Program-made: the position numbers and the translations under genes
The notes under the pieces: model-generated
What the model was told of the DNA's origin: nothing
Seen by the model: only the letters and a program-made list of their open reading frames with translations
Databases searched by the model: none
IMG/VR virus record: IMGVR_UViG_3300042451_001715
Location: 1-51,314 of that record
DNA from: a virus
Length of the DNA stretch: 51,314 nt
Direction: 5' to 3' (one strand)
Part shown: in pieces, positions 7,020-15,644 of the stretch
How the letters are laid out: each line of letters opens with the position of its first letter
Position numbering within the stretch: the first letter of the stretch is position 1

Positions 7020-9185
7020 ATGACCACCACAAACGCCGCAGATAGTTTCCAAGTTCAGAAGCTGGAAGAGAGTTTGCCTGCTCCCAAGCGGCTTAGTGAC
7101 TCCAGTCCACGAATGCCTTTTAAGAGCGGCTACAAGCTCACGCGCGAGCAGGAGGACGCTTTGGTATCGCACGCGATTTTGAGGCTGGATCAAATTGAAA
7201 AGCAAATGGGCAAGCGGCAGGCTGTAAACAGCCACGGCACAATACCAGGCGACGATTTCAGCATTCAATGCGAGCCAGGCAGTTTTTTAGGGAAGCGTGA
7301 AAAATTTACAGCGCGGTATTACAACCATGTATCTGACCGCGTGGAGAAGGATACGATTTTCGAGCATTCCAACCTTACGGCTTCGCTCTCCCAGCGGATT
7401 TGCGGGCAAATGATCGCCAAGAGCAGCACTTTCTTCTATGGGCGTCCGGACGATGACGAGTGGTTCACTGCCGAGGGCGTGGGATTGGAGGATGACGCGC
7501 TTGCCGACAAGGTGAAAAAATATGCCCGCCATATTGCCAAAAAATGCAAGGTCAAGGAACGGCATGTGCAAGCGCTGGAATTTGCGTGGGTGCGCGGAGA
7601 ATCCGTGTTGAAAACTACGCACCAAGAACGGTTCCAAATCTACAAGCGCACGGCTACCTATTTGATTGACGAAGCTGGCGAACCATTGCTTGACGCATAC
7701 GGCGACTACATTCTCGACTCCGATTTATTTGTTCCAGAAACAGCGGAGCAGCCTGTCACCATGCAGGACGAAGCTGGAATGCCGATTCAGGATGTGCAGG
7801 TGGTCGAAACCGGCAACATGGTTCTCAAGCGCGACGGCGTGACAATTCTCCCGCAACAGCCTCTCTACACCACCGGAGAAATCGTGCGCCGCCTGGTGAC
7901 TTGGAGCGGACCAGATTCGCGTATTTGCTATTACAAGGATTTCATCTGCCCTCTCGACGCTCCTGGCATCCAAGCTGGCGAGGCCGATATGGTGGCGCAC
8001 CTCTACGATAAAAGCGTTATGGATCTCGCCCAAATGTTCGGCGGGCAATTTGCCGAGGGCGATGCGCGGAGGCAGGAAATCGAAGGCGCTGTGGAATTGC
8101 TGCGGAATATGGTGAGCGATTCCAATATGCCCAAGAGCGCGGCGGATCAGCCTCGTCCGGATTTTGGCGAGCGCGATACCGAAGGCAGCGTGAACAATCC
8201 CAAGGTGCAGTTGGCCGAATGCTGGTTGACCTACGACGCTGATGGCGACGGCATCCAAGAGGAAATCATGATGGTTCTCGACCGGCGCAACAAGGCTCCC
8301 ATTTTTTACGACTACACGGCCAATGTCACGCTGCGCGGCCTGCGTCCATTCACGGTGATTCGCCCTATGGAAGTTGATGGCCGGTGGTATGGCATCGGGG
8401 CGATGGAGTATTTCGAGCCAGAGCAGGATTTCATCGACCTGCAACTCAACCGGCAGAATTTTTTGGAAGGAGCATCGGGCAGAGTCACCTTCTGGTCGCC
8501 GTGGGCCACGCTTGAGGGGCAGCGCGATCCGGCGCTCAAGCTCAACCACGGGCGCACCTACACGCTACGAGAAGGAATGAAAGCCGAAGAAACTCTCTCC
8601 TATGTGTCATTGCCGGAACCCAAGGGCCAAGGGTTGCGCGCGCTCATGGAACTCTTCATGCAATTCATGCAAATCAAGAGCGGCGTGGTCAACGGAGCGG
8701 ATCAGCAAATCTCCGGCCTTCCCACGGCGGATACCGCTACCGGCATCAATGAAGTGCGCGACAGCGGCGCGGAGATGTTTGATATGTTTCTTTTGCGGCT
8801 TTACCCGTCGCTCCACGAGTCCTTGCAGTCCGTTGTTGATGTCGCATTCACGAATCTCAACGAGCGGCAGGTTTTTACTTATTTCAACGGCAGCGCGCAG
8901 GAAATCTTGGAACTCACGCCCGACGATGTGCGCGACCTCTCGCTCAATATCCGCCTCTCGATCACCCAAGCCCGCGACCGGCAGATTTTGGAAGCCGGCA
9001 ACATTGCCGATGGCGTGATTAACAATTTCTACGCACGCCCGCTTCCGCTTCAGGAACGCACCGCGCCGTATGCCCGCGCCCGGCTCAAGAGCCTCAAGGT
9101 GCCGCAGCCCGATTCACTCATCGAGCCACTTGACCCTGCGTTATTGGCTCCGCAACCCGCGCCTGGCTTTCCACCACCCCAATGA
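7020..9185 (+). CDS. portal protein
   Basis: 721 residues, the length of P22-class portals. Features are an early helix-rich stem (HLYDKSVMDLAQMFG in the middle), a wing region with NPKVQLAECWLTYDADGDG and WYGIGAMEYFEPEQDFID, the helical LQLNRQNFLEGASG segment, and a C-terminal INEVRDSGAEMFDMFLLRLYPSLHE block with a long helix and a proline-rich tail (ALLAPQPAPGFPPPQ). The FEPEQDFIDLQLN and TATGINEVRD patterns are typical of P22/N4/SU10-like podovirus portals. It forms the dodecameric DNA gate of the head. It is transcribed opposite to capsid and scaffold from the TTGACA-N17-TATAGA promoter; no clear Shine-Dalgarno precedes the ATG and the leader is about 11 nt. Confidence 0.85.
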   Translation: MTTTNAADSFQVQKLEESLPAPKRLSDSSPRMPFKSGYKLTREQEDALVSHAILRLDQIEKQMGKRQAVNSHGTIPGDDFSIQCEPGSFLGKREKFTARYYNHVSDRVEKDTIFEHSNLTASLSQRICGQMIAKSSTFFYGRPDDDEWFTAEGVGLEDDALADKVKKYARHIAKKCKVKERHVQALEFAWVRGESVLKTTHQERFQIYKRTATYLIDEAGEPLLDAYGDYILDSDLFVPETAEQPVTMQDEAGMPIQDVQVVETGNMVLKRDGVTILPQQPLYTTGEIVRRLVTWSGPDSRICYYKDFICPLDAPGIQAGEADMVAHLYDKSVMDLAQMFGGQFAEGDARRQEIEGAVELLRNMVSDSNMPKSAADQPRPDFGERDTEGSVNNPKVQLAECWLTYDADGDGIQEEIMMVLDRRNKAPIFYDYTANVTLRGLRPFTVIRPMEVDGRWYGIGAMEYFEPEQDFIDLQLNRQNFLEGASGRVTFWSPWATLEGQRDPALKLNHGRTYTLREGMKAEETLSYVSLPEPKGQGLRALMELFMQFMQIKSGVVNGADQQISGLPTADTATGINEVRDSGAEMFDMFLLRLYPSLHESLQSVVDVAFTNLNERQVFTYFNGSAQEILELTPDDVRDLSLNIRLSITQARDRQILEAGNIADGVINNFYARPLPLQERTAPYARARLKSLKVPQPDSLIEPLDPALLAPQPAPGFPPPQ

Positions 9186-9203
9186 TTTTTGCAACCTCCA
9201 AAC

Positions 9204-9277
9204 TGCAGGATAGAGAAATGGTATCTCGTCTCGCTCATAACGAGAAGTTCATGGTTCGATTCCATGTCCTGCTACCA
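9204..9277 (+). tRNA. tRNA-Met (anticodon CAU), with initiator-like features, CCA encoded
   Basis: The complete cloverleaf can be drawn by hand: acceptor 9204-9210 / 9267-9273 (six pairs, U1-U72 unpaired), U8 A9, D stem GAGA/UCUC, anticodon stem UCUCG/CGAGA with loop CUCAUAA (CAU at 9236-9238), a 4 nt variable loop, T stem CAUGG/CCAUG with loop UUCGAUU, discriminator A and encoded CCA. The unpaired 1-72 position and the A11-U24 pair are bacterial initiator hallmarks. The three consecutive G-C pairs of the initiator anticodon stem are absent. It could also be an elongator or an Ile2-type CAU tRNA. Confidence 0.9.
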
Positions 9278-9279
9278 CT

Positions 9280-9558
9280 ATGACGCACGACGAAAAATAC
9301 CGCGCCCAGCGCGACCTGGAATCAATCGACCGCCTCATGCGGAATACAGATTTCACCGGCTATTTCTTGCGGCGGTTAAACGAAACAATCGTATCCCGCG
9401 AGACGCATATCCTCAGTTCAAGTTTTCCAGAGTCCGAATTCCCAAAAGCCAAAACCGCGCTTGCGGAGCTTTATGCCGTGCGCGGGTTGCTTGAGTCCGA
9501 CGCCGCCGGTTGCCGTTCACTGCTGGGGCTGGAAAAAGATGCGATTTCCCTGATTTGA
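9280..9558 (+). CDS. small protein downstream of the portal, unknown
   Basis: 92 residues, helical and charged (MTHDEKYRAQRDLESIDRLM). It is not recognised. Its ATG lies two bases after the CCA of the tRNA, so normal 3' tRNA processing would leave a message starting almost at the start codon. It shares the portal transcription unit and probably has a head-related role. A later start (Met20) is possible but has no better ribosome site. Confidence 0.65.
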   Translation: MTHDEKYRAQRDLESIDRLMRNTDFTGYFLRRLNETIVSRETHILSSSFPESEFPKAKTALAELYAVRGLLESDAAGCRSLLGLEKDAISLI

Positions 9559-9649
9559 ATCGGTTGGAAATTTGATTCCGGCAACGCGCTCAAATCAAAC
9601 CAATCTCCGTTTTCTGGCAGCAAGGCATCATTGCAATACATTATGTCCT

Positions 9650-10714
9650 TCATACAGAAATAAACGGTTGTTGGCGCACCCGTAGATGACCTCGGCACTC
9701 ACCCTCCATCTCATGGTAAGCGCGGTAATGGATAATTTCGGGGACTTCTTTGGGGGCGTCGGACGGCTTGCGTTTGATGTGGTCGCAGGCAATGTGTGGG
9801 ACGCAGGCGATTTTCAACCCTGCGGGGTGCCAGCGCGACCAGCACAAGAAAAGGTCTTGTGTCCCCTTGCCTTCGTATCCGGTAAAGTCTGCGTGCGCCA
9901 AGGCTCGCTTGGAAAGCAGTGTGCAGCCCAGCCCGCACCAGTCAGAGGGAACGATTGCCCCGTATCCAATGCCCGGATACGCAAAGTCCATCCATCCGCG
10001 CCTTCTCCATCCGTGTTTGGCAGTCACTTCCCAGATGTTGCCGTCCGGTGGCGCGTTTTTCACGCGCTCGCGTAGCCGTCCCATGCGCTTGCTCTCCTTC
10101 TCGCCGATCTTTTGTGCGGCTTGTGCTTCCTCTTGATTGGTCGGAGGCTTGATAGCTTTTAGCCGTTTTTCGCATTCTTCCAGACATAATTTGAGGCGTG
10201 TCCGGAGTTTGCGCTCTTCGGGCAGGAAATCCTCGGCGATCTGGTGTTGTGGCGAGCCAAAGCCCCCCAAGAAAAGCCCGTTCGGGTAGGTTGCGGCGGC
10301 TATGTCGTAGTGCGGCGATCCGTCCGCCGTGGGCATATCCAGCGTCCATTCAAGCACTCGCAGGGCGTCAGCGGGGAGGATTGTGTCGCTTTCCACCACA
10401 AGACAACGAGAGGCGCGAATTTTTCGAGCAAAAGAAAAACAAGCCCCTTGGAGAGCGGCAATCCGCATTTGCGCTTCTTCTTTGTATCGCGTGCTGGAGT
10501 CATCTTTCATGGGCAATGCAAGAACGCTCACCTTCCAACCCTCTGGTAGTTCCTGCTTGGCAAGTTCTGCCGCAGCTTTAGCCTCCTTGCTCTCGTCGGT
10601 TGCTAAGATGAAATGCGCCTCGTCATGGTGAGATGCGGCGGCGGCGATGGCACGCACGCATTGGGGCCATGCGTGGAGGTAGGATTTTGTTGCGGCGACG
10701 GTGATGGATAGCAT
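9650..10714 (-). CDS. GT-A-type glycosyltransferase-like protein
   Basis: 354 residues. The first half looks like a family 2 GT-A fold: MLSITVAATKSYLHAWPQ, then a beta strand ending in an acidic triplet (CLVVESDTILP, the likely metal/sugar-nucleotide site in the place of DxD near residue 110). A charged helical insertion follows (about residues 170-225). The C-terminal half has the usual acceptor-side features (GWMDFAYPGIGYG, SDWCGLGCTLLSKRAL, GTQDLFLCWSRW). It lies 5 bp downstream of the large tail-type gene, in a region with a second glycosyltransferase and Ser/Thr-rich proteins. A role in glycosylating virion proteins is inferred; DNA or host-surface sugars are alternatives. Confidence 0.65.
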   Translation of the reverse strand: MLSITVAATKSYLHAWPQCVRAIAAAASHHDEAHFILATDESKEAKAAAELAKQELPEGWKVSVLALPMKDDSSTRYKEEAQMRIAALQGACFSFARKIRASRCLVVESDTILPADALRVLEWTLDMPTADGSPHYDIAAATYPNGLFLGGFGSPQHQIAEDFLPEERKLRTRLKLCLEECEKRLKAIKPPTNQEEAQAAQKIGEKESKRMGRLRERVKNAPPDGNIWEVTAKHGWRRRGWMDFAYPGIGYGAIVPSDWCGLGCTLLSKRALAHADFTGYEGKGTQDLFLCWSRWHPAGLKIACVPHIACDHIKRKPSDAPKEVPEIIHYRAYHEMEGECRGHLRVRQQPFISV

Positions 10715-10719
10715 TGTGT

Positions 10720-12690
10720 TTAATTCCTATCAAGAAACGCCCCCGCTCCAATAACACTACCAGAACCGTTACCCATAGACTCGCCAAGAAACGCGATGGG
10801 GGTAGCTACTATGCAAACGCCCCCGTTATCCACTATATCACCCGCGCTCCATGTTGTAATGAAGGTTGAGGCCGATGCGGATGGATTCGTATTGCCTTTA
10901 GTTACTCTATACGCTCCACCGGATTTACAAACTACAGTTATTGGCTCGCCATTGCAATACCCCCCGGCTACGCCTGCTACATCATAGACATCAGCGGTAG
11001 TAGCATTATCAAGTGGGGTATACGTAATAGATTCAGAATAGCTAGCGCTAGTTGAACTATTGAAAGTAGTTCTGGATACTGTAGTATTTGACCCGTCTAT
11101 AGATGCCCTCCAAACTGTAGTGCGCGAATTAGAATTTGCATTGGAGTGTGAAGTAACTGCATACGTTATATCTTTTTCAAAGTGAAGTATAGGGACAATA
11201 GCGTGGTTATCTTCTACAACCCACTCTGGGTAGTTTTCAAACATCGCAGAGTGTCGAAAACTTTTTGCTTCGTTTGTGCGGTTTGCAGCAGCCCAATGGT
11301 CGTGCAAGTCACTATAAACAACTTTTTTTTGTAAAAATTGGACCTTATCGTTGGAAGTTACGCCTACTTCAGAAATTACAAAGCCTGGCGCAACAATTCT
11401 GTAATGCCTTTCTGTGCCATCCCCCCAAGCTCCTGTAAGGACTACCTCTTCCGTAAATGTATATAAAGATGGCCTATTCCAAGATGAATTAACATTCAAT
11501 ACAGAGTAGGTTTTAAACGGCGGATTAGAAACAACCCCAACAATACGGTCGATTACTTTTTTACTGGTCATCTGATGTGTAACTACTGGACTAGCCCACG
11601 TAAACCCGCTCCGATCCGGAGCGTTAGCGAAGCCCCCACCAAAATTCCATGATGAGGAAGTGGTTGTAGTTACCCATTCAAATCCGACATTGTCCATCCT
11701 AGTAGATGTAGTAGCTATCCAAAGCGATACCCCAGAGCTATTTGCAGACCGCACGTTGACGGTTCTAGTTTTGTTGTTACTAGAAGCGTAAAAACCTTTG
11801 TATGAAAGAGCTTCCCATTGTGAGGAGGAAGAAGAAACCGTCCACTCCCCTAAGTCGGTGTTTGTGGCGCTACCGCCCCAAGTAAAATCTGATTTTATAA
11901 AGCTATCTTGGTATGTAACATCATAATAGAGATGAGTTGAATAATCAGATGCCGCGTAGCTCCCAACACATAACATTTCTCCTTCATCGGCTTGGTATCG
12001 AATTGTATATGCGCCAGTGACTAGCACCGCATCACTTGGACTCTGCATCCACTGTAGTTTTGACGTTGCCACTCTGGTAGCTGTAGATGTGACGTAAGTG
12101 TCTATAGCTGTAAAATGGCTCGTAGTTTGATAACTTACAGCGGAGATAGTTGTCACACCATTTACGATGGTGGTATTATATTTTGTAGGAAAACGTGTTG
12201 TTGTAGTGGTAGAAATGCGTTTTCCGCTATACACGGTTCCGGTATGGGTAACTTCTGTTGGAACATTATCCCCGTATTCATCGTCCCACACATAGTCATA
12301 AGATGATTCTGTATAAGTGTTATAGGTTTCAGTTCCGCACGGCACTTCCAAAGATCGCGAAAATTGAGAAGTAGGTGTGGTCGCCGCTGGGGTTGACGAG
12401 CTAGAAGTTTTGTAAGACCACCTAGGGGTTAGCAACCACTGATACTCCCACCATTCAGCAGAATACGTGCACCCTTCTTTTCTGCAGTTGCGTGTGTTTC
12501 CGTTGACAAACTTGAAACTCTCTATATCATAACTCCTTCTATTTATTTCTGTTTCGCCATCTCCATTTTGAGTTACTTGTCGTGTATGAGTTCCCCCGTA
12601 GTAAATATCAACGTAAGATTGAGAAGCGACAAAATAGCGCTCAGGCGCGGAAAACGTTTTTAGGTTTGCACTATAAATATAGCTCTGCAT
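10720..12690 (-). CDS. large Ser/Thr/Tyr-rich tail-type protein, unknown
   Basis: 656 residues with a very high content of Ser, Thr, Tyr and Trp and almost no helix-type sequence; short beta-prone stretches alternate (TYNTYTESSYDYVWDDEYG, TTTTSSSWNFGGGF). The C-terminus ends GSVIGAGAFLDRN. No catalytic motif is recognised. The composition and its place after another tail-like gene and before a glycosyltransferase point to a beta-rich tail or receptor-binding protein, or a glycosylated surface protein. The DNA looks more AT-rich than its neighbours, which fits an exchanged host-range module. Confidence 0.6.
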   Translation of the reverse strand: MQSYIYSANLKTFSAPERYFVASQSYVDIYYGGTHTRQVTQNGDGETEINRRSYDIESFKFVNGNTRNCRKEGCTYSAEWWEYQWLLTPRWSYKTSSSSTPAATTPTSQFSRSLEVPCGTETYNTYTESSYDYVWDDEYGDNVPTEVTHTGTVYSGKRISTTTTTRFPTKYNTTIVNGVTTISAVSYQTTSHFTAIDTYVTSTATRVATSKLQWMQSPSDAVLVTGAYTIRYQADEGEMLCVGSYAASDYSTHLYYDVTYQDSFIKSDFTWGGSATNTDLGEWTVSSSSSQWEALSYKGFYASSNNKTRTVNVRSANSSGVSLWIATTSTRMDNVGFEWVTTTTSSSWNFGGGFANAPDRSGFTWASPVVTHQMTSKKVIDRIVGVVSNPPFKTYSVLNVNSSWNRPSLYTFTEEVVLTGAWGDGTERHYRIVAPGFVISEVGVTSNDKVQFLQKKVVYSDLHDHWAAANRTNEAKSFRHSAMFENYPEWVVEDNHAIVPILHFEKDITYAVTSHSNANSNSRTTVWRASIDGSNTTVSRTTFNSSTSASYSESITYTPLDNATTADVYDVAGVAGGYCNGEPITVVCKSGGAYRVTKGNTNPSASASTFITTWSAGDIVDNGGVCIVATPIAFLGESMGNGSGSVIGAGAFLDRN

Positions 12691-12696
12691 AGGCAG

Positions 12697-13284
12697 TTAG
12701 TTCCTAGCCCAAATATACCAAATTTCCCACACGCTTTCATTTGGTTTAGCGTTTACTCTAGTTGTTCTACCCGCCTCCGCAACGTATAACCCGATGTTTT
12801 TTTTCCCAGATAAGTTATATGCAGATTGGTCCTTAATTACTCCGAGTAGTATTTTAGAGGAGGCTGGAATTGTATCTTTTACGGCTGCATCGGGAGGGGG
12901 TGGCGTTGTTACAAACGACAATGTGGCAGAATCTACGGCCCTTTTATTAGAATCGAACTTAACTTCTGCTTGTAAATATCTTTCTTTTGCATCGCCAATG
13001 TTGAACTTATCCCACATATTTGAAGGAAGAATGCCATTTATCGTCCCCGGTGTTACTACTGCTTCGTAACTTGTCCCCGTGTTTATTATATTAACATCCC
13101 AAGGCCCCAAACCGAAGTCCGGCGTGCCCTTCTTCAGCCTATCCCCATACACCGCATAGATGTTGTTGTCCCGATCCTTAATCATCGCCTGCCGGAACAT
13201 CCTTGGGCGGATTTTTCCAGGCGAACGGGCGCTGTTTTCGGTAAAATCTATTTCTTTGATTTTCTGGAAGCCCGAATTGTCCAT
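12697..13284 (-). CDS. tail-fibre-associated protein, unknown
   Basis: 195 residues, soluble and beta-prone, with no clear motif. It starts MDNSGFQKIKEIDFTEN and ends in an aromatic stretch (ESVWEIWYIWARN). A proline run (TTPPPPDAA) separates two halves. It sits between the glycosyltransferase at 13286 and the large tail-type gene, with 1 bp and 6 bp gaps, so it is probably co-expressed with them. The tail role is inferred from context only. Confidence 0.55.
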   Translation of the reverse strand: MDNSGFQKIKEIDFTENSARSPGKIRPRMFRQAMIKDRDNNIYAVYGDRLKKGTPDFGLGPWDVNIINTGTSYEAVVTPGTINGILPSNMWDKFNIGDAKERYLQAEVKFDSNKRAVDSATLSFVTTPPPPDAAVKDTIPASSKILLGVIKDQSAYNLSGKKNIGLYVAEAGRTTRVNAKPNESVWEIWYIWARN

Positions 13285-13285
13285 A

Positions 13286-14365
13286 TCAAATTTTGATATC
13301 GAGGATTGAAAGCAAATCGCCCCACCACGGCCATACGAGTTCGGGATTGGCTGGGCCTTCCTCCAGCACCCATCGGCGGGAGGCTGCAGCTATTTTTGCG
13401 CGGAGCGGTTCATCAAAAGCCAATGAAGAGGCGTAGTAGGCGGCCTCATCGGTGGAATCGGCCAAAAAACCGGTTTCCCCGTGGCGGATAAGTTCTATAA
13501 ATCCTCCGGCGCGCGCTCCGATAGGAATGGCTCCTGATAGCATGGCCTGCACGGTGGCGTAGCCGAAGGATTCTACAAATGGATAATAGTGAAGGAGAAC
13601 ATGAAGCCCGCCAAAAAACGCAGTGATCTCAGCGGGATCGTAAATGTGGCCTTGAAGTTCCAGATTAAAATAATCTGCCCACCGGCTGGTCGGATCGCAC
13701 GGGTTGCCGATTTTTTCGAGTGCATTAGCCCCCCACCCAGCAACTTTCACGCGAAGGCTCTTTGATACCGGCGTGTGGATATTCCCATACATGCGCCAGC
13801 TTTCTTCATGCCATTTCTCGGGATCGTCGCGGGTGGCTCGGCCTACGATAAATTCGTTTTTGCTTTTTTCTCCAGGCGCAAAAGGATACAGCGGGCAATC
13901 GGCCTCGATATAAGGAATGTAGTTGAGCCTTGTTTTAAGAACAGCACCCGGACTGCCTTGAAGGATTTGTGGTATTACAACCTTGGATATGGCTTTGCTT
14001 TGAAAGAAAAACTCATCGATAAGGCCGTCACGGAAAGCGGCAGCTTCAACATCCACGCCAAAAGACATCCCGCTTGTCCAAACCATGTGCTTGGGCCTGT
14101 CCGCGTATTCGCGCATATAGTCGAAACACACATCCTCGCCAAAGCTCACAAGCACCGAACACCGCTCAAACATGCCTGGGCGATAGTTTACAACCGTTAC
14201 GCCCATCGAGCGGAGCCACTTTGCGCGGGAGCCGTGCGCCACGGGATCATCCATTGGCACGATGCAGCGCACCTTCACGCCTTTCCTGCGAAGTAAATGA
14301 ATCGCTCCAAGAAGTTCGGCCCCACACCCCCCCGATTGATGAATGATGCCAAAAAAAGAGATCAT
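13286..14365 (-). CDS. GT-B glycosyltransferase (group 1 / GT4-like)
   Basis: 359 residues. The N-terminal part has a glycine-rich loop (IHQSGGCGAELLGAIHLL) as in GT4 acceptor domains. The C-terminal domain carries the GT4 signature: VESFGYATVQAMLSGAIP, with the two glutamates spaced as E-x7-E-like donor-site residues, followed by ARAGGFIELI and HGETGFL. Length is normal. Its ATG overlaps the stop of the Ser-repeat gene (ATGA at 14362-14365), so the enzyme and a likely acceptor protein are translationally coupled. GT4 enzymes transfer sugars from nucleotide-sugar donors; the substrate here is inferred from the neighbours. Confidence 0.8.
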   Translation of the reverse strand: MISFFGIIHQSGGCGAELLGAIHLLRRKGVKVRCIVPMDDPVAHGSRAKWLRSMGVTVVNYRPGMFERCSVLVSFGEDVCFDYMREYADRPKHMVWTSGMSFGVDVEAAAFRDGLIDEFFFQSKAISKVVIPQILQGSPGAVLKTRLNYIPYIEADCPLYPFAPGEKSKNEFIVGRATRDDPEKWHEESWRMYGNIHTPVSKSLRVKVAGWGANALEKIGNPCDPTSRWADYFNLELQGHIYDPAEITAFFGGLHVLLHYYPFVESFGYATVQAMLSGAIPIGARAGGFIELIRHGETGFLADSTDEAAYYASSLAFDEPLRAKIAAASRRWVLEEGPANPELVWPWWGDLLSILDIKI

Positions 14366-14853
14366 GCGGCTTTAATTGGGACAGAAAACGAAACGATTAT
14401 GCTTTCGTCCTCAAAAGTGACGGTTTCTTGTTGGTTTGGAGTTTCCGTAGTGGTCGTAGTTTTTGCACCATTTCTAGTGCGACTGGTGCGCAGTGGTTCC
14501 GTAGTGGCTTGTCGGCGGGAAGCGCTGCGACTATCCGAAGCGCTGCTCGATCTGCTCGTGCTGCCGCTGCGGGATGTGCTTGCAGAACGCGAAGAAGATT
14601 GGCTGCTTGATTGGCTGCCGGACTGACTGCGAGACGATGACTGGCAGCTTGATTGACTGCCGGATTGGCTGCGCGAAGAAGATTGGCTATTGGATTGGCT
14701 TCGGCTTCGTGAAGAACTTTGCGAAGTGCTGGATGAACGGCTTTGTGACCGGCTGGAACTTTGTGACCGGCTGGAACTTTGCGACGAACTTCCCGATGTG
14801 CTGTGTGAACCGCGCACATCTGCCTGCATTCCATCTAAATCTTCACGAGCCAT
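14362..14853 (-). CDS. mucin-like serine-repeat protein
   Basis: 163 residues. Residues 15-115 are almost entirely Ser with Arg, Gln and Gly in short repeats (SSSRSQSGSQSS), then a Thr-rich piece (AKTTTTTETPN) and a short beta-type C-terminus (ESIIVSFSVPIKAA). There is no signal peptide. This is a classic O-glycan acceptor composition. Coupling to the GT4 gene by ATGA overlap supports glycosylation. It could be a flexible virion decoration or a tail spacer. No homolog is recognised. Confidence 0.65.
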   Translation of the reverse strand: MAREDLDGMQADVRGSHSTSGSSSQSSSRSQSSSRSQSRSSSTSQSSSRSRSQSNSQSSSRSQSGSQSSCQSSSRSQSGSQSSSQSSSRSASTSRSGSTSRSSSASDSRSASRRQATTEPLRTSRTRNGAKTTTTTETPNQQETVTFEDESIIVSFSVPIKAA

Positions 14854-14855
14854 AA

Positions 14856-15497
14856 TTATCTAAACCCTGCGCCATTTTCTTGGATTTGAATTGCGCCATT
14901 ATTGGAATCCATCACAAAGTAGGAATAAAGATCGCATGTCCTTGTTTGCGAAGTCTGTGTTTGCGTTTGCGTTTCTGTGGTGGTGGCGGTTTCCGTTCCC
15001 GTTTCCGTTCCCGTTTCCGTTCCTGTTTGTGTATTGGTTTCCGTTTCCGTTTGAGTCGAAGTCTGTGTCTCTGTTCCGGTCTCGGTGTTCGTCTGGGTCG
15101 AGGTTTGTGTCTCGGTTCCGGTCTCGGTGCTCGTCTGGGTCGAGGTCTGTGTTTCCGTTCCGGTCTCGGTGCTTTGATCGGCAGTTGATTCAGCAGAAAT
15201 TTCAACGCGAGCAGTGGTCTCTGCGTTCGATTCCTCCACAATCGTTTCAGAAGGGTCTTGTTCTTGCACCGTAAGCTGCTCCCCTTCGACGCTTTCGCGC
15301 GTCACGCCACCGCCGCTCACGGTCTGCGCGCGGGTAAAACGCTCGGTCGCCGTAACAACCTCTGCTTGAAAATCTACCTTTTCTGGCACTCGCGCCCAAG
15401 CGATGCCGGTATCTCGTGCAGCCACTACGCCTTCATTGATTTTTCCAATGATGCTTGCAATGGCTGTATTGAGGTTTGAAAGAAGGATTTTAGCCAT
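14856..15497 (-). CDS. threonine-repeat (mucin-like) structural protein
   Basis: 213 residues. An ordered N-terminus (MAKILLSNLNTAIASIIGKINEG, helical) is followed by a Thr/Glu/Gln/Gly repeat (units like TETGTETQTSTQT) over about residues 105-180, then a small C-terminal domain (CDLYSYFVMDSNNGAIQIQ) that resembles fibre caps. It lies 2 bp upstream of the Ser-repeat gene, so the two repeat proteins and the GT4 enzyme form one unit. A TTGACA-N17-TATGTG promoter candidate lies about 50-80 nt before the ATG. Confidence 0.65.
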   Translation of the reverse strand: MAKILLSNLNTAIASIIGKINEGVVAARDTGIAWARVPEKVDFQAEVVTATERFTRAQTVSGGGVTRESVEGEQLTVQEQDPSETIVEESNAETTARVEISAESTADQSTETGTETQTSTQTSTETGTETQTSTQTNTETGTETQTSTQTETETNTQTGTETGTETGTETATTTETQTQTQTSQTRTCDLYSYFVMDSNNGAIQIQENGAGFR

Positions 15498-15549
15498 CTG
15501 TAGAAATCGAAAGTTCAGGAACTAAGTTATTTCTTCCATAGTTTACTTG

Positions 15550-15578
15550 CACATAACTTAGCTGTTTTTCGCTGTCAA
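15550..15578 (-). promoter_or_regulatory. promoter candidate for the mucin/glycosyltransferase operon
   Basis: On the minus strand TTGACA (15573-15578), a 17 nt spacer and TATGTG (15550-15555). The box extends to TTGACAGCG, which also precedes the scaffold, the gene at 35621-37015 and the terminase. The -10 is weak (3 of 6 matches). Confidence 0.45.
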
Positions 15579-15599
15579 GTAAAATATCTTGGAGCCTCG

Positions 15600-15616
15600 G
15601 GTAAAATTGCTTTACC
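15600..15616. promoter_or_regulatory. short inverted repeat upstream of the plus-strand gene at 15645
   Basis: GGTAAA / TTTACC with a 5 nt centre lies 28 nt before the ATG at 15645, inside the 147 bp divergent gap. Size and position fit a small operator; no binding protein can be named. Confidence 0.3.
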
Positions 15617-15644
15617 GTCTTTAATGCTGGGCGCATGCTAAGGT

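Noticed and set aside
7725-8549. 274-residue minus-strand frame across the portal gene
   Set aside because: Antisense to a well-supported portal; the His/Leu/Arg-rich composition is typical of a shadow.
9640-9665. Plus-strand TTCATACAG word near 9651, like the early promoter -10
   Set aside because: No downstream plus-strand gene and the -35 is poor (TTGCAA).
9471-9698. 75-residue minus-strand frame between the small portal-unit gene and the glycosyltransferase
   Set aside because: About half overlaps the plus gene at 9280 as a shadow; only about 45 residues look plausible and no ribosome site or promoter was found.
14297-14626. Plus-strand frame across the Ser-repeat gene
   Set aside because: Antisense of the Ser repeat; Leu/Arg/Asp-rich only because of the repeat codons.
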